From positions 118,501 through 182,500 of the forward strand of contig NZ_CP102267.1 of assembly GCF_025148125.1 (NCBI RefSeq): a stretch of DNA of 64,000 nt, read 5' to 3'. The DNA comes from Blautia wexlerae DSM 19850 (GTDB taxonomy: Bacteria > Bacillota > Clostridia > Lachnospirales > Lachnospiraceae). Position numbers and translations under genes: made by a program. Below, piece after piece: positions 36,628-45,244 of the stretch (positions are counted from its first letter, which is position 1; every line of letters starts with the position of its first letter). A model generated the notes under the pieces. It saw only the letters and a list, made by a program, of their open reading frames with translations. It had not been told where the DNA came from and made no database searches.

Positions 36628-37336
36628 TTTTTCAGTAAATATGAATGAATATCTTCCATTAAGGGATGTGGTTTTTAATACGCTGCGTCAGGCAATCCTG
36701 AAGGGCGAACTGAAACCTGGTGAGAGACTGATGGAGATTGCGTTGGCAGAGAGACTTGGCGTGAGCAGAACTCCTATCAGAGAGGCAATGCGTAAGCTGG
36801 AGCAGGAAGGTCTGGTAGTGATGATCCCAAGACGTGGTGCCCAGGTTGCCAATATCACAGAGAAGGATCTGAATGATGTTCTGGAGGTCCGTATTGCTCT
36901 TGAGAATGTGGCTATTGAGAAAGCATGTGCCCGTATGACTGAAGAAGAAATGAGGAGACTCTGGCTTGCTGCCAAGGAGTTTGAACATACGATCGCAGAG
37001 GGAAATCTTGTTAAGCTTGCGGAGGCTGACGTTGCATTTCATGAGGTCATTTATCAGGCTTCTGATAATAAGAGACTGATCCAGGTGCTCAACAATATGC
37101 GTGAGCAGATTTATCGTTATCGTGTAGAATATCTGAAAGAAGGTGAAACACGAGATGTTCTGGTGAAGGAACATGAGGAACTGACAAAGGCGATCAGAGA
37201 GCGCGACGTGGAACGCGCGAAACAGCTTTCTTTCCAGCATATCGAGAATCAGAGAATGGCTATCATGCGTTCTATTGAGGCTGAGGATGCAGAACGTGAA
37301 CGTGCAGAGAAAGAGAAATCCAGGGGACACAGATAA
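36617..37336 (+). CDS. GntR family transcriptional regulator, FadR/FCD subfamily
   Basis: 239 residues. Winged helix at ~10-80 (LAERLGVSRTPIREAMRKLEQEGLV) and an all-helical FCD ligand domain from ~85 to 220 with likely metal ligands Asp/His in ADVAFHEVIYQ, His in KEHEELTKAI and His in FQHIENQ. The ligand is unknown; FCD proteins sense small carboxylates. Translationally coupled to ispE by overlap, an arrangement I would expect to be conserved in Lachnospiraceae. A likely operator lies at 35675. Terminator at 37371. Confidence 0.88.
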   Translation: MTSDFSVNMNEYLPLRDVVFNTLRQAILKGELKPGERLMEIALAERLGVSRTPIREAMRKLEQEGLVVMIPRRGAQVANITEKDLNDVLEVRIALENVAIEKACARMTEEEMRRLWLAAKEFEHTIAEGNLVKLAEADVAFHEVIYQASDNKRLIQVLNNMREQIYRYRVEYLKEGETRDVLVKEHEELTKAIRERDVERAKQLSFQHIENQRMAIMRSIEAEDAERERAEKEKSRGHR

Positions 37337-37370
37337 GAATGGTATAATATCTGAATATCGGGAAATTCTA

Positions 37371-37397
37371 AGAGAGGCGGGATGCCTCTCTTTTTTT
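37371..37397 (+). terminator. Terminator of ispE-gntR
   Basis: Stem AGAGAGGC (37371-37378) / GCCTCTCT (37384-37391) followed by TTTTTT. Confidence 0.9.
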
Positions 37398-37457
37398 GCG
37401 CATCTATGTGTGTATAAGTGAGTTTAGGAATATTGCCGACTGGCAACAGATCTGTCT

Positions 37458-37479
37458 GGTACATCGAAAACGATGTACC
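37458..37479. repeat. Hairpin before the germination operon
   Basis: Perfect 9-bp arms GGTACATCG (37458-37466) / CGATGTACC (37471-37479) with an AAAA loop, ~25 bases before the start. The left arm and its flank (GTCTGGTACATCGAAA) recur at 16873-16888. It may be an operator or an RNA hairpin. Confidence 0.4.
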
Positions 37480-37503
37480 GGTATGAAACGAGGTGGGAAA
37501 TTA

Positions 37504-39006
37504 TTGAAGAAATTGGAAGAATCCCGGAAAGTATCTGCAAATCTGAGGGAGAATGAGAAATATCTGCGAAGCAGGCTGGAAAATTGCAGTGATATTCTGA
37601 TCCGTCCCATGCGGCTGGGAGATAAACATAAGGTGGACTGCCTTATGGTCTATATAGAAGTTGCGGTTTCCAATATGATGCTGGATGATTCTGCTCTTGG
37701 AAAGATGATCAATCATTTCTGGGAGATTTCGCCGGAGGATATTCAGGAATTTGTCAGGCATAACAGTCTTGGAATCGCAGATGTAAAGAAACTGGAGAAT
37801 CTTGACGAGTCCATAGATGCCATGCTTGCAGGGAATGCAGTGTTTTTCATAGATGGATATGACAAGGCGATGAAAATCTCCAGCAAAGGTTATCCATCCA
37901 CAGGTGTGATGGAGGCAGAATCGGAAAAGGTGCTGCGGGGTTCCAGGGAAGGATTTTCGGACAGTGTGAAAAGTAACAGTGCACTGGTAAGAAAAAGGCT
38001 TCGTGATACCAGACTCAAGGTGGAAGAATATAAAATCGGTGTGCGCTCTCATACCTTAACGCAGGTGTTATACATGGATGACCTGGTACATGAGGGACTT
38101 CTGGAAGAAGTGAAGGAACGGCTGGAAGAATTTCAGATTGACGGAATCCTTGACAGCGGTATGCTTGAACAGCTGACAGAAGATGTGTGGTATTCTCCTT
38201 TTCCTCAGTATCAGACAACGGAACGTCCGGATCGTGCTGTGCAGGAAATCCTGAAAGGTAAGGTTGTGATTCTGTGTGATAATTCTCCGGAAGCATTGAT
38301 CCTTCCGGGAAATTTCAGCAGTTTCATGGAGAGCAGCGAGGACTGGTATCACAGGTTCGAGATGGCTTCCTTTCTCAGAATACTGCGATATCTGGCTGTG
38401 ATCATGGCGACCGTTCTGCCGGGACTTTATCTGGCAGTGATACGTTTCCATACACAGATTCTGCCATCTGCACTGATACTGTCTTTTGCGGAGGCGAGGG
38501 AAGGAGTGCCCTTTTCCAGTGTGGTGGAACTGATTTTTCTGGAACTGGCTTTTGAACTGATTCGGGAGGCTGGGGTGAGAGTTCCGGGATCTCTGGGAAA
38601 TGCTATTGGCATTGTTGGCGGACTGGTGATCGGACAGGCAGCGGTAGAGGCAAATCTTGTGAGTCCGATCGTGGTGATGATCGTGGCGTTGACTGCGCTT
38701 GGCTCTATGACTGTTCCAAATGAAGAGTTTGCAGCAGCATTTCGGCTGGTGAAGTATGGGTTTCTGATCCTGGGAGGTTATCTGGGAATTTACGGAATCG
38801 TGCTGGGAGTATATCTGGTTATAGGGCACCTGGCAGGCCTGATAAGTTTTGGTATTCCTTACCTGGTTCCTTTTATAAAGAAAGAACAGAAGGGCAGCAG
38901 AGGAGAAGGGGTTCTGAGAGTTCCGCTGCGCAAGAGGGTATTACGACCGCTTTATGCAAGAGAGGAGCAGAAGATCCGTTTAAAGAGAAAGGAGTCCGGC
39001 TCATGA
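37504..39006 (+). CDS. Spore germination protein, GerA/GerAA family
   Basis: About 500 residues. Soluble N-terminal half with the family pattern (DILIRPMRLGD…DCLMVYIE, RGSREGFSDSVKSNSALVRKRLRD), then 4-6 membrane helices with PSALILSFAEAREGVPF and GLVIGQAAVEANLVSP. It forms the A subunit of a nutrient germinant receptor in the inner spore membrane. AGGTGGG lies 6 bases before TTG 37504; an ATG at 37483 is the alternative start but has no ribosome site. Overlaps the next gene by 4 bases. Confidence 0.9.
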   Translation: MKKLEESRKVSANLRENEKYLRSRLENCSDILIRPMRLGDKHKVDCLMVYIEVAVSNMMLDDSALGKMINHFWEISPEDIQEFVRHNSLGIADVKKLENLDESIDAMLAGNAVFFIDGYDKAMKISSKGYPSTGVMEAESEKVLRGSREGFSDSVKSNSALVRKRLRDTRLKVEEYKIGVRSHTLTQVLYMDDLVHEGLLEEVKERLEEFQIDGILDSGMLEQLTEDVWYSPFPQYQTTERPDRAVQEILKGKVVILCDNSPEALILPGNFSSFMESSEDWYHRFEMASFLRILRYLAVIMATVLPGLYLAVIRFHTQILPSALILSFAEAREGVPFSSVVELIFLELAFELIREAGVRVPGSLGNAIGIVGGLVIGQAAVEANLVSPIVVMIVALTALGSMTVPNEEFAAAFRLVKYGFLILGGYLGIYGIVLGVYLVIGHLAGLISFGIPYLVPFIKKEQKGSRGEGVLRVPLRKRVLRPLYAREEQKIRLKRKESGS

Positions 39007-40688
39007 GATTTGCAGAGAATAACAGAATTTCCCACAGGCAGCTGTACAGGCAGATGATACTGGCATTACTGGCACCATTTATGCTCTGCGTTTTCGGAAA
39101 GGGTGGAATGAACGGAATCAGTGCAGTGGCGGGAATGATTTTTGCGCTGATATTGCTTGGGTTTTATGTAATCTGGCTGATACGGCTGACACCTTCATTT
39201 GAAGATCCGGTAAAGTCTGCAGGTGCTTTTGCGGGAAGGCTGATCGGGATTTTTTTTCTGATCTATGTGTTGATGGCGGGAGGATATCTGCTGGCACTTC
39301 TCAGGAGGCTGGTTCCTGCAAAGCTGATCACAGGAGTATCCGGCCGATGGATCGCATTCTGGGCGGTTCTGGTATGTTCTGTCGGAACCTGCAAAGGTGT
39401 ACAGAGAAGAGGAAGAATGGCGGAAGTATCAGGTGGCCTGCTTCTTGGCGGGATTATGATAATGATGATACTTTGTGTGCCACAGGCAAAAACGGAATAT
39501 CTTATGGGAGAAATCCGGTGGGAGGAGCTTACAGTGAGAAATGTCAGTCAGTCTTTTTATGGAACTCTGTGTGCTTTTTCGCCGGTTGCATTGCTGCCAT
39601 TTCTGTTGGGAAATGTGGAGAAATACGGAAGTGCAGGAAAGACGGTGGCAGGAGGGATCCTGACACTTGGGGGGATTCTTATTGGAATGGAGCTTCTGCT
39701 TCCGGCAGTTCTGGGATATGACAGGGTAGCGGCGGAAAGTTATCCGGTCCTGCCTCTGCTGGCAGGCGCAGATCTTCCGGGAAATGTACTGGCCAGATTT
39801 GACATCCTGTGGATGGGATTTCTGCTTTACAGCCTGCTTTTTGCAATAGGGAGTCTGCTGTATTATGGAAATCAGATTATCGGGAAATCTCATCCTGGTA
39901 GGGGGAGGTTCTGGCTTCCGGCACTGGTTTTCCTGATTTCGCTTCTGGAAGAAGAGGGAAAAGGAATACTGGATTATTTTGGATGGTGTCTGGCGCATAT
40001 TTTCGTCCCGGGAATTCTCATCTGCCAGTTTTATATGTTTATCAGAGGAAAGGGACACCGCAGGAAGCAGAGGAAAAGGGCAGTCGGTGTGGTGACCGGG
40101 ATTTTGTCAGTCAGTCTTTTTATGAGCGGATGTGGTGTGGCTGTGGAACCGGAGAAGAGAATGTATCCTATGGCACTTGGCGTGGATGCCTCAGAAGAAG
40201 GAATCTGTCTTACCTATGGGATGCCGGATCTTTCTGAGAGTACGGGGCAGGGAAAAGAGGAAGAAGATGGCGGTTCCCGGGTTCTGCAGATCAGTGGTGC
40301 TGATTTCACCCGGATTGAAAAAATGTATGATCAGTCACAGGAAAAACTTCTTGATATGGGGCATCTGCAGGTTCTGGTCATGGGGAGGACACTGGTGGAG
40401 GACGGAAGATGGAGAATGGTGCTGGATTATCTGAAACAGGAGATTTTTGTGGGGGAAGATCTTTATGTGTTTGAAGCGGAGGACGCAGGGGAGATCCTGA
40501 ACTGGCATGGGGAGGATAATTCATCAGCAGGAGAATATATTACAGGACTGATCCGAAACAGAATGTCAGGAGGAAATATTACGGCTGTGACACTCAGAGA
40601 GCTTTTCTATGAAAAATATAAAGAAGATAAAATCCTGCGACTTCCGATTGTGAAGATCAGAAATGGAAGTCTGGAAGTGGAAGTATAA
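39003..40688 (+). CDS. Germinant receptor GerAB-GerAC fusion protein
   Basis: 561 residues. Residues ~10-360 are a ten-helix GerAB-type permease (APC-like). Residues ~370-560 carry an internal lipobox-like stretch (SVSLFMSGC) and the N-terminal domain of GerAC (YPMALGVDA, MGHLQVLVMGRTL). In most receptors AB and AC are separate proteins and AC is a ~370-residue lipoprotein; here they are joined in one frame and the C-terminal GerAC domain is missing. I see no stop or frameshift at the join, but a sequence error cannot be ruled out. Overlaps gerAA by ATGA. Confidence 0.85.
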   Translation: MRFAENNRISHRQLYRQMILALLAPFMLCVFGKGGMNGISAVAGMIFALILLGFYVIWLIRLTPSFEDPVKSAGAFAGRLIGIFFLIYVLMAGGYLLALLRRLVPAKLITGVSGRWIAFWAVLVCSVGTCKGVQRRGRMAEVSGGLLLGGIMIMMILCVPQAKTEYLMGEIRWEELTVRNVSQSFYGTLCAFSPVALLPFLLGNVEKYGSAGKTVAGGILTLGGILIGMELLLPAVLGYDRVAAESYPVLPLLAGADLPGNVLARFDILWMGFLLYSLLFAIGSLLYYGNQIIGKSHPGRGRFWLPALVFLISLLEEEGKGILDYFGWCLAHIFVPGILICQFYMFIRGKGHRRKQRKRAVGVVTGILSVSLFMSGCGVAVEPEKRMYPMALGVDASEEGICLTYGMPDLSESTGQGKEEEDGGSRVLQISGADFTRIEKMYDQSQEKLLDMGHLQVLVMGRTLVEDGRWRMVLDYLKQEIFVGEDLYVFEAEDAGEILNWHGEDNSSAGEYITGLIRNRMSGGNITAVTLRELFYEKYKEDKILRLPIVKIRNGSLEVEV

Positions 40689-40818
40689 ATCAGGAAAATA
40701 TTGGCATAATCCAAATATTAAAGTGCTGCCTGAAAATTCCATATAAAATAAGAAAATATATAGGAAAATAACAAAGGCAGATATGGTAACTGATAAGATA
40801 TAACAGGAGAGAGGGACA

Positions 40819-41094
40819 ATGATGAATAAAAAGAGTAAGAACAAAAAATTAAGAAGAAAACTGTCGTTTGTTCTGTTCGTGGCAGCTGTTGGTGTTCTTA
40901 TGATGAGAGCAATGCCGGGAATGTCCGGGAAGATAGCAAAAATCGCTGAAAGACGACAGGAACAGACTGCAGTTACTGCATGGTGGGGGACATTGTACCC
41001 GAAATTCTGCTTCTCGCAGTTCCCTGAGGAAAATAAAGGACAGAAAGATGACATAAAGATATCCTTCTGGCTTGCACAGGCTCTTGATTGGTGA
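40819..41094 (+). CDS. Small protein with N-terminal membrane segment, unrecognised
   Basis: 91 residues: Lys-rich start, one hydrophobic segment (LSFVLFVAAVGVLMM, ~16-30), then a soluble tail with no known motif. GGAGAGAGGG precedes the ATG, which supports it as a gene. Placed between the germination operon and murI; a sporulation link is possible but only positional. Confidence 0.55.
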   Translation: MMNKKSKNKKLRRKLSFVLFVAAVGVLMMRAMPGMSGKIAKIAERRQEQTAVTAWWGTLYPKFCFSQFPEENKGQKDDIKISFWLAQALDW

Positions 41095-41136
41095 TAGAAT
41101 AATGAGACAATCAATAGAGATGGAGAATAGAAATCA

Positions 41137-41958
41137 ATGAAAATAGACAGAGAGGCACCGATAGGAGTATTTGATTCCGGTGTGGGAGGGCTGACTGTTG
41201 CGCGTGAGATCATGCGTAATCTTCCTTCAGAAAAAATCGTATATTTTGGTGATACGGCGAGAGTGCCTTACGGAAGTAAATCGAAAGAAACTATCATCCG
41301 GTATTCCCGGCAGATCATTCGTTTTCTTCAGCAGCAGCAGGTAAAGGCGATTGTGGTTGCATGTAATACAGCCAGCGCTTTTGCCCTGGATGCAGTGAGG
41401 GATGAGTTTGACATTCCCATCATTGGCGTGATAGAACCGGGTGCGAAGGTGGCGGCTGCCCAGACCAGAAATAAGAGGGTAGGAATCATTGGTACTGTGG
41501 GAACTGTAGGAAGTGGGATACATGCAGAGTATCTGAAGCATTTGGATCCGGAGATCACTGTTTTCGGCAAAGCATGTCCGCTGTTTGTGCCACTGGTAGA
41601 AGAAGGGTGGCTTCATGATCCGGTGACTGATGAGGTCGCTGCCAGATATCTGAAAGAACTTCAGGATAAGCAGGTGGATACACTGATATTGGGATGTACT
41701 CATTATCCATTGCTTCGTTCCACCATCAGAAAGATCATGGGAGACGGAGTATGTCTGGTGAATCCGGCTTATGAAACCGCACTGGAGCTGGGAAGGCTTC
41801 TGGAGGAAAAAGGACTTGCCGGTGAAGGTACAGAGAAGAATGAATTTCCGTATCGCTTCTATGTGAGTGATCTGGCAGATGAGTTTAAGGCATTTGCCAA
41901 TTCGATTCTTCCATATGATGTGGAGATGACGAAAAAAATAGATATTGAGAAGTATTAA
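41137..41958 (+). CDS. murI: Glutamate racemase
   Basis: 273 residues. N-terminal GVFDSGVGGLTV, the two catalytic cysteines in VACNTAS (~75) and GCTHYP (~186), and YFGDTARVPYG. It makes D-glutamate for peptidoglycan in the cytoplasm. Length is usual for the family. The next gene follows after ~70 bases. Confidence 0.96.
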   Translation: MKIDREAPIGVFDSGVGGLTVAREIMRNLPSEKIVYFGDTARVPYGSKSKETIIRYSRQIIRFLQQQQVKAIVVACNTASAFALDAVRDEFDIPIIGVIEPGAKVAAAQTRNKRVGIIGTVGTVGSGIHAEYLKHLDPEITVFGKACPLFVPLVEEGWLHDPVTDEVAARYLKELQDKQVDTLILGCTHYPLLRSTIRKIMGDGVCLVNPAYETALELGRLLEEKGLAGEGTEKNEFPYRFYVSDLADEFKAFANSILPYDVEMTKKIDIEKY

Positions 41959-42030
41959 AAACAGCAGATTGCTGAATGGTTATAATATAGATACATAAAA
42001 ACAGGTTTTGAACAGTATAAAAACAGGAGT

Positions 42031-42486
42031 ATGAGAAGAATGGATAAAGAAGTGCTGATTCATGTAAGGGGACTTCAGACAATGGATGCAGACGGTGAAC
42101 AGGAACCTCTGGAGATTGTTGTACCGGGACAGTATTATTTCCGGAACGGAAGTCATTATCTGCGCTATGAGGAAGTCATGGAGGATTTTGCAGAACCTAC
42201 CGTCAATTACATAAAAATTTCCCGGAAGGGAATGGAGGTCCGCAAGAAAGGTGTGGTCAATGTTCATATGGTTTTTGAACAGGGTAAGAAGAATATGACT
42301 TACTATACCACTCCCTATGGAACTATTGAAATGGGGATTGCGGCGACGAATCTGAATCTGCAGGAGAGTGATGGCGGTCTTGATATGAAAGTGGATTATG
42401 CGCTTGATATGAACCAGGAGCATGTGGCAGACTGTTATCTTGCGATTAAGGCACAGCCAAAGGACTGTAAGAATTTTACAATTTGA
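42031..42486 (+). CDS. DUF1934 (YwiB-like) protein
   Basis: 151 residues of DUF1934: LIHVRGLQTMDADGEQE, LRYEE, and the TPYGTIEMGI motif in a calycin-like barrel, function unknown. AGGAG lies 2 bases before ATG 42031 and 11 before ATG 42040, so either may be the start. It follows murI. Confidence 0.8.
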   Translation: MRRMDKEVLIHVRGLQTMDADGEQEPLEIVVPGQYYFRNGSHYLRYEEVMEDFAEPTVNYIKISRKGMEVRKKGVVNVHMVFEQGKKNMTYYTTPYGTIEMGIAATNLNLQESDGGLDMKVDYALDMNQEHVADCYLAIKAQPKDCKNFTI

Positions 42487-42541
42487 TCAGATCTGGTAAG
42501 TTCTCTGCTTCGCTGCAGATATCTGTCTGATCCAAACAGAA

Positions 42542-42588
42542 AAAGGTCAGTGATCTGTGTGTATGGATGACACGATTCACTGACCTTT
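42542..42588. terminator. Two-way terminator
   Basis: A 12-bp stem AAAGGTCAGTGA (42542-42553) / TCACTGACCTTT (42577-42588), extended inside by ATCTGTG/GACACGAT pairs, between the DUF1934 gene and the gene on the other strand. Confidence 0.85.
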
Positions 42589-42609
42589 AGTTTATATGTC
42601 TGACTGCAT

Positions 42610-43065
42610 TTATCTGGCAGTTTTGTCTTTCTTGAATTTTGCAAAGAAACCTTTCTTTTTGGGAGCCGGTGTCTGAAGGGAACCGCGGATTCCTTTTACG
42701 CCTACAATATAAAGACCGCTTACTTCGGCTTTGATTTCTTTCTTAAGCGGGATCAGGTCGAAAACCTTCTCATCTGCGATCATAATCGCAATCTTTGGTC
42801 CGATTTTAGCTTTAACGATTGGAAGCTTGGAACGGCGCATAAGTTTAGGTGTCTGTTCAATTACCATCTGAGGAAGTCCGGATTCTTTCAGTGGCATCCT
42901 CTTTTTATCGATAACCAGCATGGAAACGGTTTGTTTAGTTGCTTCAATCTGAGCCTGCTGTTCTTCCTGTTTCTTCTGGGCTTTTTTTCCGAAGAAATAT
43001 AAACCGATCAGTGCAGCGATCAGGATAACAAGAATGACCAGAAGGACTATTGTTACTGTACTCAT
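42610..43065 (-). CDS. Membrane-anchored small protein, unrecognised
   Basis: 151 residues: an N-terminal membrane helix (TIVLLVILVILIAALIGLYFF), a coiled-coil like KKQEEQQAQIEATKQ stretch, then a soluble domain of alternating strands and a basic C-terminus (KKKGFFAKFKKDK). Start set by GGGAGG 6 bases before ATG 43065. No known family. The 43066-43414 gap holds a half copy of the palindromic repeat (near 43256) and a TATAAT at 43328-43333 likely to serve the next gene. Confidence 0.65.
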   Translation of the reverse strand: MSTVTIVLLVILVILIAALIGLYFFGKKAQKKQEEQQAQIEATKQTVSMLVIDKKRMPLKESGLPQMVIEQTPKLMRRSKLPIVKAKIGPKIAIMIADEKVFDLIPLKKEIKAEVSGLYIVGVKGIRGSLQTPAPKKKGFFAKFKKDKTAR

Positions 43066-43414
43066 TTGCATCCTCCCTAATGTATGTGTTTTCACAGGGA
43101 CTGTTGGTACGGACAGTCCATTGCATAAAAATTATTTTATCATTAAATAAGGTAAAACGCAATTGCAAAAAAAGAATTAATGGATGGAAAGCGGTAGAAA
43201 TTTACATTATGAAAGGTTATAATTGTAGCAAAACTGTAATGCGACAATATTTGCCGGAGCGAACAGTAATGGGAAATATGCGGAATAGTTAAAGACATTT
43301 TTACAGGATGGAATCATAATGTGTGGTTATAATATATGTAACGGGAATTGTGGAGTTATTTTGTGAAAGAATAATTTGTGAGTAAAAAACGGATATGATA
43401 AAAAGGAGAAAAGC

Positions 43415-45208
43415 ATGAGCGAATTAAAGCCCGACTCTGAGAAGAAAGAGGAGCGACTTTCAGATAAGGAAAAAGTAAATACAGAAAAGACAAATGCAGA
43501 AGAACTAAATGCAGAAGAACTAAATGCAGAAAAACCAAATGCAGAAGAACCAAATGCAGAAGAACCAAATGCAGAAGAACCAAATGCAGAAGAACCAAAT
43601 GCAGAAGAACCAAATGTAGAAAAACTAAATGAAGAAAAACCAAATACAGAAGAGATAAACGAAGAACCTCCGGCAGCAAGCGAGGACGAAGATTTCTTTT
43701 TTGATGATAATAAAGCTTATGAAGCCCGTAGGGCAGCCAGACTGGAACGCCGCAATAAACTTCGCCGCAGAAAAAAAAGACTGCGTATCGCAGTCTGCAT
43801 AGTGGTGGCGGCAGCCGCTGCAATTGGGATTGGAATAGGATTTTACGGGGAAGAACTGCAGAATTTTGTCAGTGAGCAGCAGGTTAAGATTGCGCAGATG
43901 GTGAAATCTGCAGACAGGAAAACAGAAGAAGAAAAAACAGCTCAGCAGACAAATGCAGAGGCAGAAGCTGAGAATGCGGTGACACCTGAAGTTCAGGATA
44001 CGGATGGACTGAGTGAAGAGGACAAAACTCTTTACAGGCAGGCAAAGTATGCTGCAAAACAGTATGATTATGATAAAGCAATAAGTATGCTGCAAAACAG
44101 TGAGACTTATCAGACAAGTGAGAAGTTTCAGCATGCGGTTAAGGTTTATCAGAAAAAGAAGGAATCCTGCGTTTCCTGGCCGTTAGACCAGGTAACACAC
44201 GTCTTTTATCATACTCTGATCAAAGATACCGGTAAGGCTTTTGACGGGGATTACAAGTCAGGAGATTACGATCAGGTTATGACAACGATTGATGAATTTA
44301 ACCAGATTACTCAGAGCATGTATGATAAGGGATATGTCATGGTCAGCATTTATGATATGGCGACAGCGGATGAAAATGGGAATATGAATGCAGGGGAGAT
44401 TCTTCTTCCTCCGGGTAAAGTACCGTTTGTGCTTTCGCAGGACGATGTGTGTTATTATCACTATATGGACGGGGACGGATTTGCAACCAAACTTATCGTA
44501 GATGAGGAAGGAAAAATCCGCAATGAATATGTGGAAGATGATGGCAGTATTTCCGTAGGCGATTATGATATGGTTCCTCTGATCGATCGTTTTGTAGAGG
44601 AACATCCTGATTTTTCTTACAGAGGTGCTAAAGGAATTGTTGCCCTTACCGGTTACAATGGAATTCTTGGTTATCGCACAGACAGCAGTTATGAAACCCG
44701 TCCGGATGATCTGGATGCAGATAAAGTAAAATGGCTGGATGAGCATCCGGATTTTAATCTGAATACAGAGAGAGAAAATGCAGCCAGAGTAGCGCAGGCT
44801 ATGAAAGATGAAGGCTGGCTGTTTGCAAGCCATACCTGGGGACATCAGAATGTAAGTCAGATCAGTCTGGAGAGATTACAGGCAGATACACAGAAGTTTA
44901 AAGAGAATGTTGATCCTCTGATAGGCGGAACAGATATTATTATTTTTGCATTTGGAGCAGATCTTACCAGTGTTGAAGATTATTCGGGGGAGAAGTTCGA
45001 ATATCTTAAGAGCCAGGGCTATAATTATTACTGTAATGTGGATTCAAGCCAGTATTTTGTGCAGATCCGCAGTAATTATTTCCGGCAGGGAAGAAGAAAT
45101 CTGGACGGATACAGAATGTACTATAATCCGGAACTTCTCTCAGATCTGTTTGATGCACAGTCTGTGTTTGATTCTTCCAGACCGGTGCCGGTTCCAACCA
45201 TGGGGTGA
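43415..45208 (+). CDS. Membrane-anchored polysaccharide-deacetylase-like protein with N-terminal repeats
   Basis: 597 residues. Cytoplasmic N-terminus with a run of NAEEP/NAEEL five-residue repeats (~27-75), basic stretch, one membrane helix (~126-147), a Glu/Ala-rich linker, then a NodB-like domain (~250-590). The domain has SQDDV for the metal Asp pair and ASHTWGH for the His motif. Likely removes acetyl or acts on a cell-wall polymer outside the cell; the substrate is unknown. A paralog with ~55-60% visible identity in the catalytic part follows 36 bases later. AAAAGGAG precedes the ATG. Confidence 0.8.
   Translation: MSELKPDSEKKEERLSDKEKVNTEKTNAEELNAEELNAEKPNAEEPNAEEPNAEEPNAEEPNAEEPNVEKLNEEKPNTEEINEEPPAASEDEDFFFDDNKAYEARRAARLERRNKLRRRKKRLRIAVCIVVAAAAAIGIGIGFYGEELQNFVSEQQVKIAQMVKSADRKTEEEKTAQQTNAEAEAENAVTPEVQDTDGLSEEDKTLYRQAKYAAKQYDYDKAISMLQNSETYQTSEKFQHAVKVYQKKKESCVSWPLDQVTHVFYHTLIKDTGKAFDGDYKSGDYDQVMTTIDEFNQITQSMYDKGYVMVSIYDMATADENGNMNAGEILLPPGKVPFVLSQDDVCYYHYMDGDGFATKLIVDEEGKIRNEYVEDDGSISVGDYDMVPLIDRFVEEHPDFSYRGAKGIVALTGYNGILGYRTDSSYETRPDDLDADKVKWLDEHPDFNLNTERENAARVAQAMKDEGWLFASHTWGHQNVSQISLERLQADTQKFKENVDPLIGGTDIIIFAFGADLTSVEDYSGEKFEYLKSQGYNYYCNVDSSQYFVQIRSNYFRQGRRNLDGYRMYYNPELLSDLFDAQSVFDSSRPVPVPTMG
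43495..43625 (+). repeat. 15-bp tandem coding repeat (NAEEP)
   Basis: About nine copies of a 15-bp unit (GCAGAAGAACCAAAT and close variants), five of them identical in a row. Slippage would change repeat number but keep the frame. Confidence 0.85.
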
Positions 45209-45244
45209 GTATGATCTCTGTGCATAACTGAAAGGGGACAATAT

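Noticed and set aside
43356..43823. Antisense frame rich in LVLLHL repeats
   Set aside because: It is only the reverse reading of the NAEEP tandem repeat in the deacetylase-like gene.
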